64,000 bases of DNA from a cyanobacterium PCC 7702 (GCA_000332255.1 KB235926.1:30005-94004), one strand, 5' to 3'. Shown: positions 19,146 through 28,706, counted from the first letter of the stretch. Notes: generated from the sequence alone by a model not told the origin. Translations and numbers: made by a program.

Positions 19146-19311
19146 TTATCAACCATTATGAAAGTTAGTTACTGTTACTAACTTTAGTAGTTAGGAGCGA
19201 TCGCTTTTTTAGCAGCAATACAAGTGCTCACTACAAGCAAAGAAGTTAGTAGTAAGTACTTTTATACTAGTATTTGCTACAAGCGGAGGAATGTAACTAC
19301 TGAGTGTCTGT

Positions 19312-20286
19312 CTATTCTGGCAATAAACCCTTTGATTTTAGCCACTCAGGATTAAATATACGCGATTGGTAACGAGAACCACTATCGCACAAAATAGTAA
19401 CAATAGTGTGTCCGGGTCCCATCTGTTTGGCAAGGGTAACAGCAGCAGCAACGTTAATACCAGTAGAACCACCCATAAACAAACCATCTTTTCGCAGCAG
19501 TTGATAAACTACCCGTACAGCTTCCCTATCGTTAATTTGAATTGCATCATCTGCTGGTGCACCTTCCATATTAGCGGTGATTCGACTGTTGCCAATTCCT
19601 TCGGTAATCGAATTGCCTTCTATTTTGATTTCGCCTGTTTTAATATAACTGTAAATACCGCTACCCATGGGATCGGCTACTACGCATTTAATGTCTGGAT
19701 TCTTTTCCTTCAAGAACATAGCTACGCCTGCGTATGTACCGCCAGTTCCGGTAGATGTAACCCAAGCATCTATTGTACCGTCTGTTTGAGTCCAAATTTC
19801 TGGACCAGTGGTTTCGTAGTGAGCCTGACGGTTTGCTAAGTTATCAAACTGATTTGCCCAAACGGCGTTTTCCATCTCGGCAGCGATTCTGCCAGAAAGT
19901 TTAACATAGTTGTTAGGATCTCTGTAGGGTACGGCAGGAACCAGACGAACTTCTGCACCTAACGCTCTTAACGCATCTATTTTTTCTTGGGATTGGGTAT
20001 TAGGTATAATAATTAAGCATTTATAGCCCTTGGCATTGCAGATATGAGCAAGTCCAATACCAGTATTTCCTGCAGTTCCTTCTACTACCGTACCACCAGG
20101 TTTGATTAAGCCTTTTTTTTCCGCATCTTCAATAATATAAAGTGCAGCGCGGTCTTTTACAGAACCTCCAGGATTGAGAAATTCTGCTTTCCCGAGAATT
20201 TCGCAACCAGTTTCTTGGCTAAAGCTATTTAAGCGAATCAGGGGTGTGTTACCAACGGTACCTACAAAGCCGTTCTTGATATCCAT
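19312..20286 (-). CDS. cysK: Cysteine synthase A (O-acetylserine sulfhydrylase)
   Basis: This PLP enzyme makes cysteine from O-acetylserine and sulfide. The 324-residue product has the PLP Lys in NPGGSVKDRAA (Lys44), the substrate loop EGTAGNTGIG, the glycine-rich phosphate loop TGTGGTYAG, and the C-terminal CDSGSRYQSRIFN. The AGN loop, where many CysK proteins have SGN, recalls the plasmid SrpG/CBS-like branch, so substrate preference could differ slightly. It is a single gene with no upstream partner. Confidence 0.9.
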   Translation of the reverse strand: MDIKNGFVGTVGNTPLIRLNSFSQETGCEILGKAEFLNPGGSVKDRAALYIIEDAEKKGLIKPGGTVVEGTAGNTGIGLAHICNAKGYKCLIIIPNTQSQEKIDALRALGAEVRLVPAVPYRDPNNYVKLSGRIAAEMENAVWANQFDNLANRQAHYETTGPEIWTQTDGTIDAWVTSTGTGGTYAGVAMFLKEKNPDIKCVVADPMGSGIYSYIKTGEIKIEGNSITEGIGNSRITANMEGAPADDAIQINDREAVRVVYQLLRKDGLFMGGSTGINVAAAVTLAKQMGPGHTIVTILCDSGSRYQSRIFNPEWLKSKGLLPE

Positions 20287-20902
20287 TTTGAATTAACCTA
20301 TGTTTTACTATAAAAATTCTTACCTAGAGTGGTACTGGAATTTCAAGTTGAGATTCTTACTGCAGGCGATCGCGCTTCCATTAAAAATTCAGTATACTTC
20401 AAGTCACCCTTTACTTTTGTTGTCATCAAATAGCATTCTATCTTTTAATTTTAATACATCTGACCACTATTGACAGTACAGATATTACCGAAAATTTCCA
20501 AAATAATCGAATTTTGCCAAACACAGATTCTAATCAAAAATAAAATTGATAACTGCTGGATAGTCTTAAATTATTTCTAATTTCTTGTTTAAAGTTTTTT
20601 TGCTGCAACAAATATCTATAGTTTAGTATTTTTTTAAACTTTAATTCCCTGTAGATTTTGTAATAAAATTCTTCTGAAAGCTGAATTACTATTTTTCAAC
20701 TTTGTTTGGCTAGATAATTTCTTTGGAAAACAATTCGAGAGATTGAAAGTTAACTATTTGCAAATGATAAGAACAAAATATGCTTTTTATTATAAAATAC
20801 TGGTTTTAAGCACTCAAGTGCTTACTAATAATTTTTGCTTTGAAAATGGAAAAAGGTGGGTAATGCCCACCCTGCTAATTTAACATGAAATATGTTGAGG
20901 AT
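20287..20902. other. AT-rich intergenic region
   Basis: This 616-nt stretch between cysK and the peroxiredoxin gene has no supported coding sequence. It holds the cysK promoter and the peroxiredoxin terminator at 20850-20871. Confidence 0.5.
20850..20871 (-). terminator. Rho-independent terminator of the peroxiredoxin gene
   Basis: On the minus strand GGTGGG-CATTA-CCCACC forms a 6-bp GC stem followed by TTTTT, about 30 nt after the stop codon. Confidence 0.85.
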
Positions 20903-21541
20903 TTACTTGTTGGGTTGAGGAGTTAAGCGCAAGTAAGGCTTGATTTCCTGATAACCTTTGGGGAATTTCTCCTTCAGAACTTCTGGATCTGTTAGTGAGG
21001 GAACGATGACGCAATCGTCTCCATCTTTCCAATCAGCTGGTGTTGCAACGCTGTAGTTATCAGTCAATTGCAGTGAATCGATGACCCGTAAAATTTCATC
21101 AAAGTTGCGTCCGGTGCTGGGAGGATAGGTAAGGGTCAGACGTAGTTTCTTGTTGGGATCGATAATGAATACCGTCCGTACGGTAACGTTGGGGTTAGCG
21201 TTGGGATGGATCATGTCGTATAGTTCGGAGACTTTACGATCCGCATCTGCCAAAATGGGATAATTGAGTTTGGTGTTTTGGGTTTCCTCGATATCGCCAA
21301 TCCATCCTTTGTGGGATTCTACATCATCAACGCTAAGGGCTATGACTTTAACATTACGCTTGTCAAATTCTGGCTTGAGTTTGGCAACAACGCCTAATTC
21401 GGTGGTGCAAACAGGTGTATAGTCTGCGGGGTGGGAAAATAATACTACCCAGCTATCACCAGCCCACTCGTAAAAATTAATTTCGCCATGCGTGGAGGCT
21501 TGAGTAAAATTAGGTACTGTATCACCGAGATGAAGAGCCAT
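20903..21541 (-). CDS. 1-Cys peroxiredoxin (Prx6 type)
   Basis: The 212-residue product reduces peroxides through the peroxidatic Cys45 in SHPADYTPVCTTELG, with the family Thr and Arg contacts (T42; R in TVRTVFIIDP). Long C-terminal sequence typical of the Prx6 group follows (LTDNYSVATPADWKDGDDCVIVPS). The residue at the start of the VCTTE motif and the length agree with cyanobacterial 1-Cys Prx. The second Cys (DDCVIV) is a conserved non-resolving residue in this subfamily. Electron donor is uncertain. Confidence 0.93.
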   Translation of the reverse strand: MALHLGDTVPNFTQASTHGEINFYEWAGDSWVVLFSHPADYTPVCTTELGVVAKLKPEFDKRNVKVIALSVDDVESHKGWIGDIEETQNTKLNYPILADADRKVSELYDMIHPNANPNVTVRTVFIIDPNKKLRLTLTYPPSTGRNFDEILRVIDSLQLTDNYSVATPADWKDGDDCVIVPSLTDPEVLKEKFPKGYQEIKPYLRLTPQPNK

Positions 21542-22006
21542 GTTACTTCCCTGTCAATAGATAAGGTATGGGTGTTCTAATTTGCATGATGACACAAAAC
21601 ACCGATTCTCCGATAGGACTATTGTAGTTCGCAACAAAATTTTAAGTTGTGAAAGCAAAAATGCTAGTCCAAAACCATCTTTCGAACCAGTGGATTTGTT
21701 AGCTTTACAGTCCTTGCAGGAAGAATGCTTTGGTGTTGCTGTCGAGCCATTACACACTTTACCACTTTTGCACACTGAAACAGAAGATGAGTTTCAGTGT
21801 TAAAGGCAGCAATTTAATCAAGCAAGTGGATGAATCTTTGCGTTTATCTAGGTTGTAACTGCTGTATACTTGCAGTCTTTTGCTGAAATGTAGATTTCTC
21901 CAGAACTGTTGAGTTAATATCAGCCTATCACAAGCTGGTAGTATAAAAGCAAGGCGGAAATCAAAGTTAAAGCTTACGCAAGCGTGTGATGTCGTGGTTT
22001 GATTTG
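21542..22006. other. Intergenic region upstream of the peroxiredoxin gene
   Basis: This 465-nt stretch has two overlapping short open frames on opposite strands (21554-21775 minus and 21582-21803 plus); neither has a known domain or a good ribosome binding site. It also contains the hairpin at 21772-21800. Confidence 0.45.
21772..21800. promoter_or_regulatory. Perfect 10-bp inverted repeat
   Basis: ACACTGAAAC and GTTTCAGTGT flank a 9-nt spacer. There is no T-run on either side, so it is not a terminator. It lies about 230 bp upstream of the peroxiredoxin start and could be a regulator site or an RNA structure. Confidence 0.4.
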
Positions 22007-23194
22007 CTATGATTGTTGTGCCAGAAGGATTTGTTGATACACTTGAATCATTTGGCGGGCGATCGCATCCCAGGAGTAATGTTGCAGTGCATATTCCTTA
22101 GCGCGCAAACCTCGTCTTTGGCATTCGTGGGGATTTTGCAAAGCAACGCGCAGCAATTTTGCCAGTGCTGAAACTTCTAGTTTGCTGACCCATCCTGATT
22201 CACTTTCTTGAACTTGTTGACAAATATGTACTTGTTCAGAAACGATCACAGGTGTTCCTGCTACCATTGCTTCCGCAACAGCAACACCAAAGTTTTCATA
22301 ATATGAAGGTAAAACAAAAATATCGGCGGCCTGCAAGAGGGCAGATTTTAATTCTCCCGTGACAAAGCCGGTTATGGTAGTATGCTCTCGCAAGGGAGAA
22401 TGATATATCTGCAATTTGATTTTCTCTTCATAATCCCGATTTTGGGGATTAGTCCCAGCTAAAACAAAGTGAAAATTTAATCCTTCTTTTAAAAGCTTCT
22501 CCAAAGCTGGAATTAATAGATTTAACCCCTTTTTGGGATCGATGCGTGACAGAAACAGCACCAATGGCGTATTTGCAGGAATAGCAAATCGAGTGTGTAT
22601 CGTAGCTTTGTGATTTTCCTGTTTATTTGGGGGAGTGACTCCCAGGGGAATTACCAAATCTCGCGTCGATACCCCAAATCTTTCTGAAATTTTAGCTTCC
22701 TGAGGGCTGGTAAAGTGAATGGCTGCTGCATTTGCTAAATTTGCACTTTCTAATATCAGTGCATAAAGTTGTTTTAATAGCCTTTTTTTGCGTAAATCTG
22801 CGGGATCGAGAGTACCCAAGGGGCGCAAAATATAAGGAAGCTTTTGCTGGTGACAAATCTTGGCTGCAAAACTGCTTATGGGAGAAAATAAAGCATGGAT
22901 ATGGGCTAAATCATACTTGTGAGCTTGAAGATTTAACCATTTGAGTAAATCAAGAGAAAATTTATAACGGCGAAATGGAGTGCAACGAAAATAGATAATT
23001 TCATAGCCATCTTGTGGGACAGGAACGTTTAAGGGAACATCCAGAGGTTTTTGACCGGTATCGCCATTACTGTTAGTTGCGATCGCAGTAACTTTTATAC
23101 CCTCTCGTGCTAAAGCAGCAGACAGTTCCAGTACCACTTGACTGGGACCGCCGTAAACTAAGGAAATTGAGGGGATTATTTGCAGAATTCGCAT
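22007..23194 (-). CDS. Glycosyltransferase family 4 (HpsP-like)
   Basis: The 395-residue GT-B glycosyltransferase starts MRILQIIPSISLVYGGPSQVV and has VLFLSRIDPKKGLNLLIPALE and the EX7E region ENFGVAVAEAMVAGTPVIVSE. It is the last gene of a tight minus-strand series (spacing 10 nt from the previous gene) with HpsL-, HpsN- and HpsO-like genes. In filamentous cyanobacteria such genes make the hormogonium polysaccharide needed for gliding. By order and length this is the HpsP position. It acts at the cytoplasmic side of the membrane; sugar unknown. Confidence 0.75.
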   Translation of the reverse strand: MRILQIIPSISLVYGGPSQVVLELSAALAREGIKVTAIATNSNGDTGQKPLDVPLNVPVPQDGYEIIYFRCTPFRRYKFSLDLLKWLNLQAHKYDLAHIHALFSPISSFAAKICHQQKLPYILRPLGTLDPADLRKKRLLKQLYALILESANLANAAAIHFTSPQEAKISERFGVSTRDLVIPLGVTPPNKQENHKATIHTRFAIPANTPLVLFLSRIDPKKGLNLLIPALEKLLKEGLNFHFVLAGTNPQNRDYEEKIKLQIYHSPLREHTTITGFVTGELKSALLQAADIFVLPSYYENFGVAVAEAMVAGTPVIVSEQVHICQQVQESESGWVSKLEVSALAKLLRVALQNPHECQRRGLRAKEYALQHYSWDAIARQMIQVYQQILLAQQS

Positions 23195-23204
23195 CTTCTT
23201 GAAG

Positions 23205-24377
23205 TTAACTGCTCACAATTTCTTTATAAAAATCTAATTGTTGTTTTGCTAACGCTTTATTTGTATATTGCGCCGTGACTCTTTGATAGCCCTTTTCACC
23301 TAAATATTGAGCGAAATCTGGTTTTTCCATCAATTTAATTATGCAGTTTGCCAGTGCTTTGCCATCTTTTTCTGGAAATATTAAACCTGCATCGCCGATC
23401 ACGTGAGGAATTTCTCCAGAATTCGAACCAATTACAGGTACTTGACAAGCCATTGCCTCTATTAAAACATGACCAAATTGTTCTTTCCATCCGCAAGAAC
23501 CGAAAGTTTTAAATTGATACGTTGTCTCAGAAGGCAATACTAAAGTATTCATCAAATTAATGTATTGCGCTACTTGCTCGTGGGGAACGCTTTCTCGAAA
23601 AATAATTCTGTCTTCCCAATTGTTTTCCCTTGCTTTTTGTCTTAATTCTAATTCTAGTTCTCCCCGCCCTAATAATAGTAATTTCCAAGGTTTATCAGAT
23701 AAGATTTTCAGGGCATCAAAAAGTGTTAGCAATCCTTTTTCTGGGACAAAACGTCCGACAAATCCGATGACGAATTCCTCGGGTTTAATACCTAATTTTT
23801 TAGCTAATTCTGGTTGATATTGACGTTTGAATACGCGTTCGTCAACACCTAATTGGGGTATGACTTTAATTTGTCCTTTGTATCCCCGCTGTCTTAGTAT
23901 TTCCGCTCCTTCTTGATTTCCACAAATAATACCATCGCTATGACGAAGATTGTATTTTTCTAGGAGCGAAACAGGAAATTTTAATTGATAAGGAAGATTC
24001 CACCAAGTAAAAAATACATTTTTAGCTTGCAGTCTCAAGATTTTGTTCAGAGCAATCATTTGACTGTAAGCAAGACTTTTAGAACCTTGTTCTACTTGGA
24101 TAATATGAGGTCGAAATTGCCGCAGTAGGGATATCAAATCATAACCAAAAGCCATCAAGGATTGATGATTTTGATGAAAATTAGAAATCGGTACAAGGCG
24201 AAATTTTCCTTGTTGATGGTAATGCGTTTCAATAATTCTATTTTGCACGCCACCTGGTTGCCATTTTTGGGGTACGACAACCGTTACTTCTAGATTTTGT
24301 TCTAGTTGAGATAAAGCACGTAATTTCTCACAATTGAGATCGATAATATAAGTGTGGCTTGCTACTAAAATTTTCAT
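23205..24377 (-). CDS. Glycosyltransferase family 4 (HpsO-like)
   Basis: The 390-residue product has MKILVASHTYIIDLNCEKLRAL at the start, VEQGSKSLAYSQMIALNKIL in the N-domain, VGFVGRFVPEKGLLTLFDAL in the donor domain and an EQFGHVLIEAMACQVPVIGSNSGEIP EX7E block. This fits the HpsO group of the hormogonium polysaccharide locus. It lies 38 nt after the GT2 gene and 10 nt before the next GT4, so the four genes are very likely one transcript. Assignment to HpsO rather than another GT4 rests on order. Confidence 0.75.
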   Translation of the reverse strand: MKILVASHTYIIDLNCEKLRALSQLEQNLEVTVVVPQKWQPGGVQNRIIETHYHQQGKFRLVPISNFHQNHQSLMAFGYDLISLLRQFRPHIIQVEQGSKSLAYSQMIALNKILRLQAKNVFFTWWNLPYQLKFPVSLLEKYNLRHSDGIICGNQEGAEILRQRGYKGQIKVIPQLGVDERVFKRQYQPELAKKLGIKPEEFVIGFVGRFVPEKGLLTLFDALKILSDKPWKLLLLGRGELELELRQKARENNWEDRIIFRESVPHEQVAQYINLMNTLVLPSETTYQFKTFGSCGWKEQFGHVLIEAMACQVPVIGSNSGEIPHVIGDAGLIFPEKDGKALANCIIKLMEKPDFAQYLGEKGYQRVTAQYTNKALAKQQLDFYKEIVSS

Positions 24378-24415
24378 ATATTTTTTTCAAAAAATTTAAT
24401 TATCCAGGAGAATGA

Positions 24416-25423
24416 TTAGCAGTTATCAATTGGATTGTGGTCTTGCTGTTGTTCCTCGAAACGAGTATATATTTGACCATCGTTCCAAGGAGATTGAATA
24501 ATTGTACCCAAAGCTTTTAGAAAGCCCAAAAAGTAGAAAATAGCACGGGTAAAGATTTTGATAGGAGAACCGCTTTTGTGACAAGGGGGACGTCCAAGGA
24601 CGTGACAGTCAAACAAACGGACATAAAGACGTAAAGCTTGACTAGGAGTGAGATTTTTTAAGCCCATTAAAAAATGGTTGTGGTAAAAAGTAAGTTGGTA
24701 CTGGAGCGATCGCATGCTAATATCGTGGCAACCACCCGTCTCTTCTCCTAAATGCACCAAATAAGCTTCTGGATCGTACCAAATCTTATATCCAGTTTGC
24801 CGCAGCCGCAAACAAAAATCAGATTCTTCTCGTACCGCACTTCCGCAAAACCTTTCATCAAACCACAGTCCGTATTTAGTAAAAATTTCACGGCGAAACG
24901 ACATATTACAACCTCTGGCGGTTAGAACTTCCTGAGGTTTGACGGTGTGTACAAAATCAATATAGTACCAAGCAATACCAGGATCCATAGCTTGAGGAGG
25001 CAGGTATTCTATAGTCTTATCAGTTACACCTGCATCAGCGATTTTCATGCGGTCAAACACTCGTCCGGCGATCGCTCCAATTTCTGGTTTTTCCAAAAAA
25101 TTTTTGGCATGAGCCGCTAAAAAGCCAGGATGCAAGCGAATATCGTCATCAATAAATAAAATTATCTCACCTTTTGCTCGCCGTATTCCATAATTGCGCG
25201 CTCCTGGTAAACTAGCCCAATTGACGCGGAACCATTTAATTTTACCTGCTGCATGTTGTTCCGCTAAGAATACTTCAATTTCTGGTTGATGTTTTGCAGT
25301 TTGATCTACCACCAAAACTTCAAAGTTCGGATAATCCTGTTTTAGGACATCTAAAATACTATTGCGCAATACTTCTTCACGACCGTAGGTGGGAATAATA
25401 ACAGACAATAAAGGAAAATCCAT
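24416..25423 (-). CDS. hpsN: Glycosyltransferase family 2 (HpsN-like)
   Basis: The 335-residue product is a GT-A enzyme: LLSVIIPTYGREEVLRNSIL opens the nucleotide-binding fold, and LFIDDDIRLHPGF carries the DXD metal site. A later ARGCNMSFRREIF block and EESDFCLRLRQTGYKIWYDP form the acceptor and catalytic region. No long membrane segment is present apart from a short hydrophobic stretch near the C-terminus (IFYFLGFLKALGTI). Located 42 nt after the HpsL-like gene, it matches HpsN of hormogonium polysaccharide clusters. The gene name is based on family and order. Confidence 0.75.
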   Translation of the reverse strand: MDFPLLSVIIPTYGREEVLRNSILDVLKQDYPNFEVLVVDQTAKHQPEIEVFLAEQHAAGKIKWFRVNWASLPGARNYGIRRAKGEIILFIDDDIRLHPGFLAAHAKNFLEKPEIGAIAGRVFDRMKIADAGVTDKTIEYLPPQAMDPGIAWYYIDFVHTVKPQEVLTARGCNMSFRREIFTKYGLWFDERFCGSAVREESDFCLRLRQTGYKIWYDPEAYLVHLGEETGGCHDISMRSLQYQLTFYHNHFLMGLKNLTPSQALRLYVRLFDCHVLGRPPCHKSGSPIKIFTRAIFYFLGFLKALGTIIQSPWNDGQIYTRFEEQQQDHNPIDNC

Positions 25424-25465
25424 AGCAGATAATTAAATAAATACAGTAAATAAATTGATTGACAA

Positions 25466-27073
25466 TTATTTATTTTCATCCCCCTTGCTGTTGCAATTTT
25501 TCCCCCTATCTATAACTGGTAACTTCAACAAAACCCCAGCAGCAAACCAATAATAAACAGCTACCGGATCCACATCCAAAGGGTAATAGTAAGTGTTGTA
25601 GCTAATAAAAAGTATAAACACCCACATAGCAGCAGCGTAACTGCGTAAATTACGGTTTTTGATTTGACGATAGGTGCGATAGCAAGTAACTGTTAAAGTC
25701 GTAACCAAAGCCACGAATCCAAGCAATCCAAAAATTCCCACTTCATAAAGAATCTTGGGATAATAAGTTTCCACCAGCTTGGTTTGACCTAGAGCACGAG
25801 CAGAATTGGTAGCGCGACCCAAACCACTTCCTAAAATGCCATCTACGTTTTTCCAATTCTCTTGAAATTGTTGGACGATAAAGTCGTAAGGAGGCGAAGC
25901 ATTCCAGCGAGCGATAAAGCTGTCTGTTCTCTCTTGGACAACCGTAGGATTGGTAACCATCGCTACACCCAAAATGAGTGCAAGACCTACAAAGATCGGG
26001 ATAAAGCGCTTGAGGTTTCCAATTTGACCGGTTAGCAACAATAACATCACAAAGCAGATTGGTACTAAGGCCAAGGCGATTCTTTGTCCGGAAATGACAG
26101 CGTTGATAAACACCAATGCTGTTGAAACCAAACTGACAATTCGCCAAACAATCAAAGGATCGCTAAAAGCTGTAGCAAAGGTAAAAAAAGTACTGGAAAT
26201 TAAAAACCACGCCCATTGCCAAGGAGCGACAAAAGTTCCTGGTAAGCGAATAACTCCTTGACTGGGACTGTAAACAAGCGAACCACCAAAAAAGCATCGC
26301 GCTTCTAGAGAAGCCCGAAATAAGTCTGCTCCAACTGCATCTCTTGTACCGTGACATATGCCAGTTAACAGTAAAAAGTATTGAATAATACCTAGAATGC
26401 AGCAAATAAGTATCAAAACTACTTGCAAGCGGGAAACTAATAGAAAATCGTGGCGATCGCGAATCCAATAGTAAGTACAACTAATTAAAGGTAGATACCC
26501 CAAAAACACTTTCAAACCCAGAATCCCCATCGCAATGGGAAATTCTTTGGCAGCTTCTTCAAATAGTCCATCAGAAGGGGGATAAAGCTGCTGCGAACCA
26601 TTTACAAACAGTAACGTCAGCATGCATATACCTAATAAAATATACAGAGGAGTTTTGATAGTTTGGGGAATAAGCAAAGGTTGTCGTTTTTGATAGCAAG
26701 TTTGCCAAATACTGACAAGGGCGGGAAAGTAAAAAGAGTCTTTTGCTAATTGCAAGATAGGACTGTTGCCTATGTAGTAAGTGATTGTTCCCCCAAATGG
26801 TATGTAAATAATAAAAGCAAACAAAGCTTCTCTGGGGTATTTATAGGAAAAAGACATGACGATAATTCCCAGCACTACTGGAATTGCTATCTTGATTCCA
26901 CCTAATAAAAAAAGAATCAAACCAACAAATAAGCCAACAGTGACAGTAGTGGTAAGTAAATTCGTGAATTCTTTGCGTGCTTGAGCTTGTTTGCGCTTTT
27001 GGGCTAAACGTTCTTTCCGGCTAAGGGTAGAATTTTGACTTTGGAATTTCTTCTTTGATAGGGATTTTGGCAT
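25466..27073 (-). CDS. hpsL: O-antigen ligase-like membrane protein (HpsL-like)
   Basis: The 535-residue product begins with a very basic, soluble stretch (MPKSLSKKKFQSQNSTLSRK, then ERLAQKRKQAQARKE), followed by roughly 10-12 hydrophobic segments (for example TVTVGLFVGLILFLLGGI, LVLILICCILGIIQYFLLL). A large loop holds GSGLGRATNSARALGQTK, like the WaaL/Wzy group of O-antigen ligases and polymerases. The long basic N-terminus and the downstream gene order match HpsL of hormogonium polysaccharide synthesis. It would polymerise or attach exported polysaccharide at the periplasmic face. First gene of the four-gene series. Confidence 0.8.
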   Translation of the reverse strand: MPKSLSKKKFQSQNSTLSRKERLAQKRKQAQARKEFTNLLTTTVTVGLFVGLILFLLGGIKIAIPVVLGIIVMSFSYKYPREALFAFIIYIPFGGTITYYIGNSPILQLAKDSFYFPALVSIWQTCYQKRQPLLIPQTIKTPLYILLGICMLTLLFVNGSQQLYPPSDGLFEEAAKEFPIAMGILGLKVFLGYLPLISCTYYWIRDRHDFLLVSRLQVVLILICCILGIIQYFLLLTGICHGTRDAVGADLFRASLEARCFFGGSLVYSPSQGVIRLPGTFVAPWQWAWFLISSTFFTFATAFSDPLIVWRIVSLVSTALVFINAVISGQRIALALVPICFVMLLLLTGQIGNLKRFIPIFVGLALILGVAMVTNPTVVQERTDSFIARWNASPPYDFIVQQFQENWKNVDGILGSGLGRATNSARALGQTKLVETYYPKILYEVGIFGLLGFVALVTTLTVTCYRTYRQIKNRNLRSYAAAMWVFILFISYNTYYYPLDVDPVAVYYWFAAGVLLKLPVIDRGKNCNSKGDENK

Positions 27074-27189
27074 GGCAATACCGGTTCTCAGCCATTTGAG
27101 TAGCCAATTATACTTTATAGCAGTGGCGAGTTGACCGGTATCAGCAGCAAATCAACACGCACAAAGCAGGCGATCGCTGTTTGATGTGA

Positions 27190-28509
27190 TTACAAACTAA
27201 ATTCCGCTATATCTTCATCCACATCTTGTCCTGCAACAGTGGGTTGAAAATCACCACCGTGAATCAAATCATCAAAAGAGATTCCTGAATTTTGATAAAG
27301 AACATTCAGCACGCTAATCAAATCCCGTACTATTTCCCCGGGAGTCAACAGCGCTTGTGCGCCTAAACGATTGACAATTTCTTGCACAAATGCTTTTAAA
27401 TCGTCAATTTTTAAAGTTTGCTCGTAATTAAAGTTGAGGGCGTGGATCTCGACCAGTCTTTGCAGCAGCGTGAGAATTTCTGCTTCCGTTAATGGATAAA
27501 GGCGCATTACCGGCCCAAAAAACTCCTGTACTTTGGCTTTGGTTACAAAACTACTTTCTTTTGTGCGCCTGCGCCAAGCTGCATCTGCAAAAAGTCCGCG
27601 ATGGGGATCTTCTAAAAAATTTGTTGTACCGCTGACAAAAACACCCAAATGCTCTGCTTTGCACTGCATGGTGTCGTTGAATATTGCTAACAGTCTGTTG
27701 TAATTTTTCTCGCGAGTTACTGTAGTTGGAATTTGACAGATTTGGGCGGCTTCATCTAGTAAGACTAACAGTCCCCGATAGCCAATTTCCGCTACAAATT
27801 TAGCTATTAATTTAATGTAGTCATACCAACTGTCGTCATCAATAATTACACGCACGCCCAAGGCAGCTTTTGCTTCAGTTTTTGTGGTGTACTCTCCTCG
27901 CAACCACCGCAAAGCGGCACTTTTGAGCTGTTCGTCATCCGAACGGTAACCGCGCCAATAAGCAATAATCACACTGCCAAAATCAAAACCGTGAACTAAA
28001 TCTTCTATGTATTGAACTACTTCCCTAATTTTGGTTTCGACTCGATCGTCAAAGCCATCGTCATTGGGATGCATTCCAGTTTCTTTGGCTACTTCTTGCT
28101 GGATTTTATTAATCCATCCTTCTAAAATAGAAACTAAAGCACCACCTTCAGGACGAGCTTTTGTTGCCAGACGGCTCATTAATTCTCGATAGGTCGCTAA
28201 ACCCTCGTTATTTGTTCCTGCTAGTCGGCGTTCGGAAGATAAATCAGCATCGGCAACAACAAAGCCTTGCTCAATGGCGCGGTGACGGAGCAATTGTAAC
28301 ATAAAGCTTTTGCCACAACCGTAGTTGCCGATGAGAAAGCGAAATGCTGCGACGCCTTCGGCAATATCATTGAGGTTTTGCAACAGGCTTTGCATTTCCT
28401 TTTCTCGACCTACTGCTAAATACTCCAGTCCTACTCTTGGTACTACCCCTGCACCGAGAGAGTTGATGATTGCAGCAGCGACTTTTTTCGAGATTTTCTG
28501 CTTTGCCAT
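27190..28509 (-). CDS. BrxD-like P-loop ATPase (DUF2791 family)
   Basis: The 439-residue product has a Walker A motif in IGNYGCGKSFML (near residue 62), a Walker B in GLLVLLDEAAQI and an AAA-type arginine-rich region (DAAWRRRTKESSFV). VVADADLSSERRLAGT and FVSGTTNFLEDP are signature blocks of the BrxD/DUF2791 family, known as an ATPase of some BREX phage-defence systems and also found alone or with helicase/TerB-like partners. No pglX, pglZ or helicase gene is adjacent here. I choose the ATG at 28509 because GAGGTG lies 6 nt upstream. A 17-nt palindrome (28552-28568) lies 42 nt upstream. Function here is unknown. Confidence 0.75.
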   Translation of the reverse strand: MAKQKISKKVAAAIINSLGAGVVPRVGLEYLAVGREKEMQSLLQNLNDIAEGVAAFRFLIGNYGCGKSFMLQLLRHRAIEQGFVVADADLSSERRLAGTNNEGLATYRELMSRLATKARPEGGALVSILEGWINKIQQEVAKETGMHPNDDGFDDRVETKIREVVQYIEDLVHGFDFGSVIIAYWRGYRSDDEQLKSAALRWLRGEYTTKTEAKAALGVRVIIDDDSWYDYIKLIAKFVAEIGYRGLLVLLDEAAQICQIPTTVTREKNYNRLLAIFNDTMQCKAEHLGVFVSGTTNFLEDPHRGLFADAAWRRRTKESSFVTKAKVQEFFGPVMRLYPLTEAEILTLLQRLVEIHALNFNYEQTLKIDDLKAFVQEIVNRLGAQALLTPGEIVRDLISVLNVLYQNSGISFDDLIHGGDFQPTVAGQDVDEDIAEFSL

Positions 28510-28551
28510 GGCGAGCACCTCACTTCGGTTTATTTTAACTTGGCCATAGGT

Positions 28552-28568
28552 CTAGTTTTCAAAACTAG
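28552..28568. promoter_or_regulatory. 17-nt perfect palindrome upstream of the BrxD-like gene
   Basis: CTAGTTTT-C-AAAACTAG is a perfect inverted repeat 42 nt before the start codon of the minus-strand ATPase gene and 138 nt before the divergent methyltransferase. This is a suitable place for an operator. Confidence 0.4.
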
Positions 28569-28706
28569 CTAGCTGCTCCCCTTATTGGGTTTGCAAAGAC
28601 AAAATAGGAAGTAGATCGTATTTTGCATTTTGCAGACGCAGTTAATACCTCATCCGCTTGCTATCCGTACAATCAAAGTGCGATCTGCGCTGCTGTTTGA
28701 AAGCTC

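Noticed and set aside
21554-21803. Opposed Cys-containing short frames upstream of the peroxiredoxin
   Set aside because: They overlap each other, lack good ribosome binding sites and match no family I know; left as intergenic.
27190-28509. A complete BREX phage-defence system
   Set aside because: Only the BrxD-like ATPase is present; no pglX, pglZ, brxC or helicase gene nearby.
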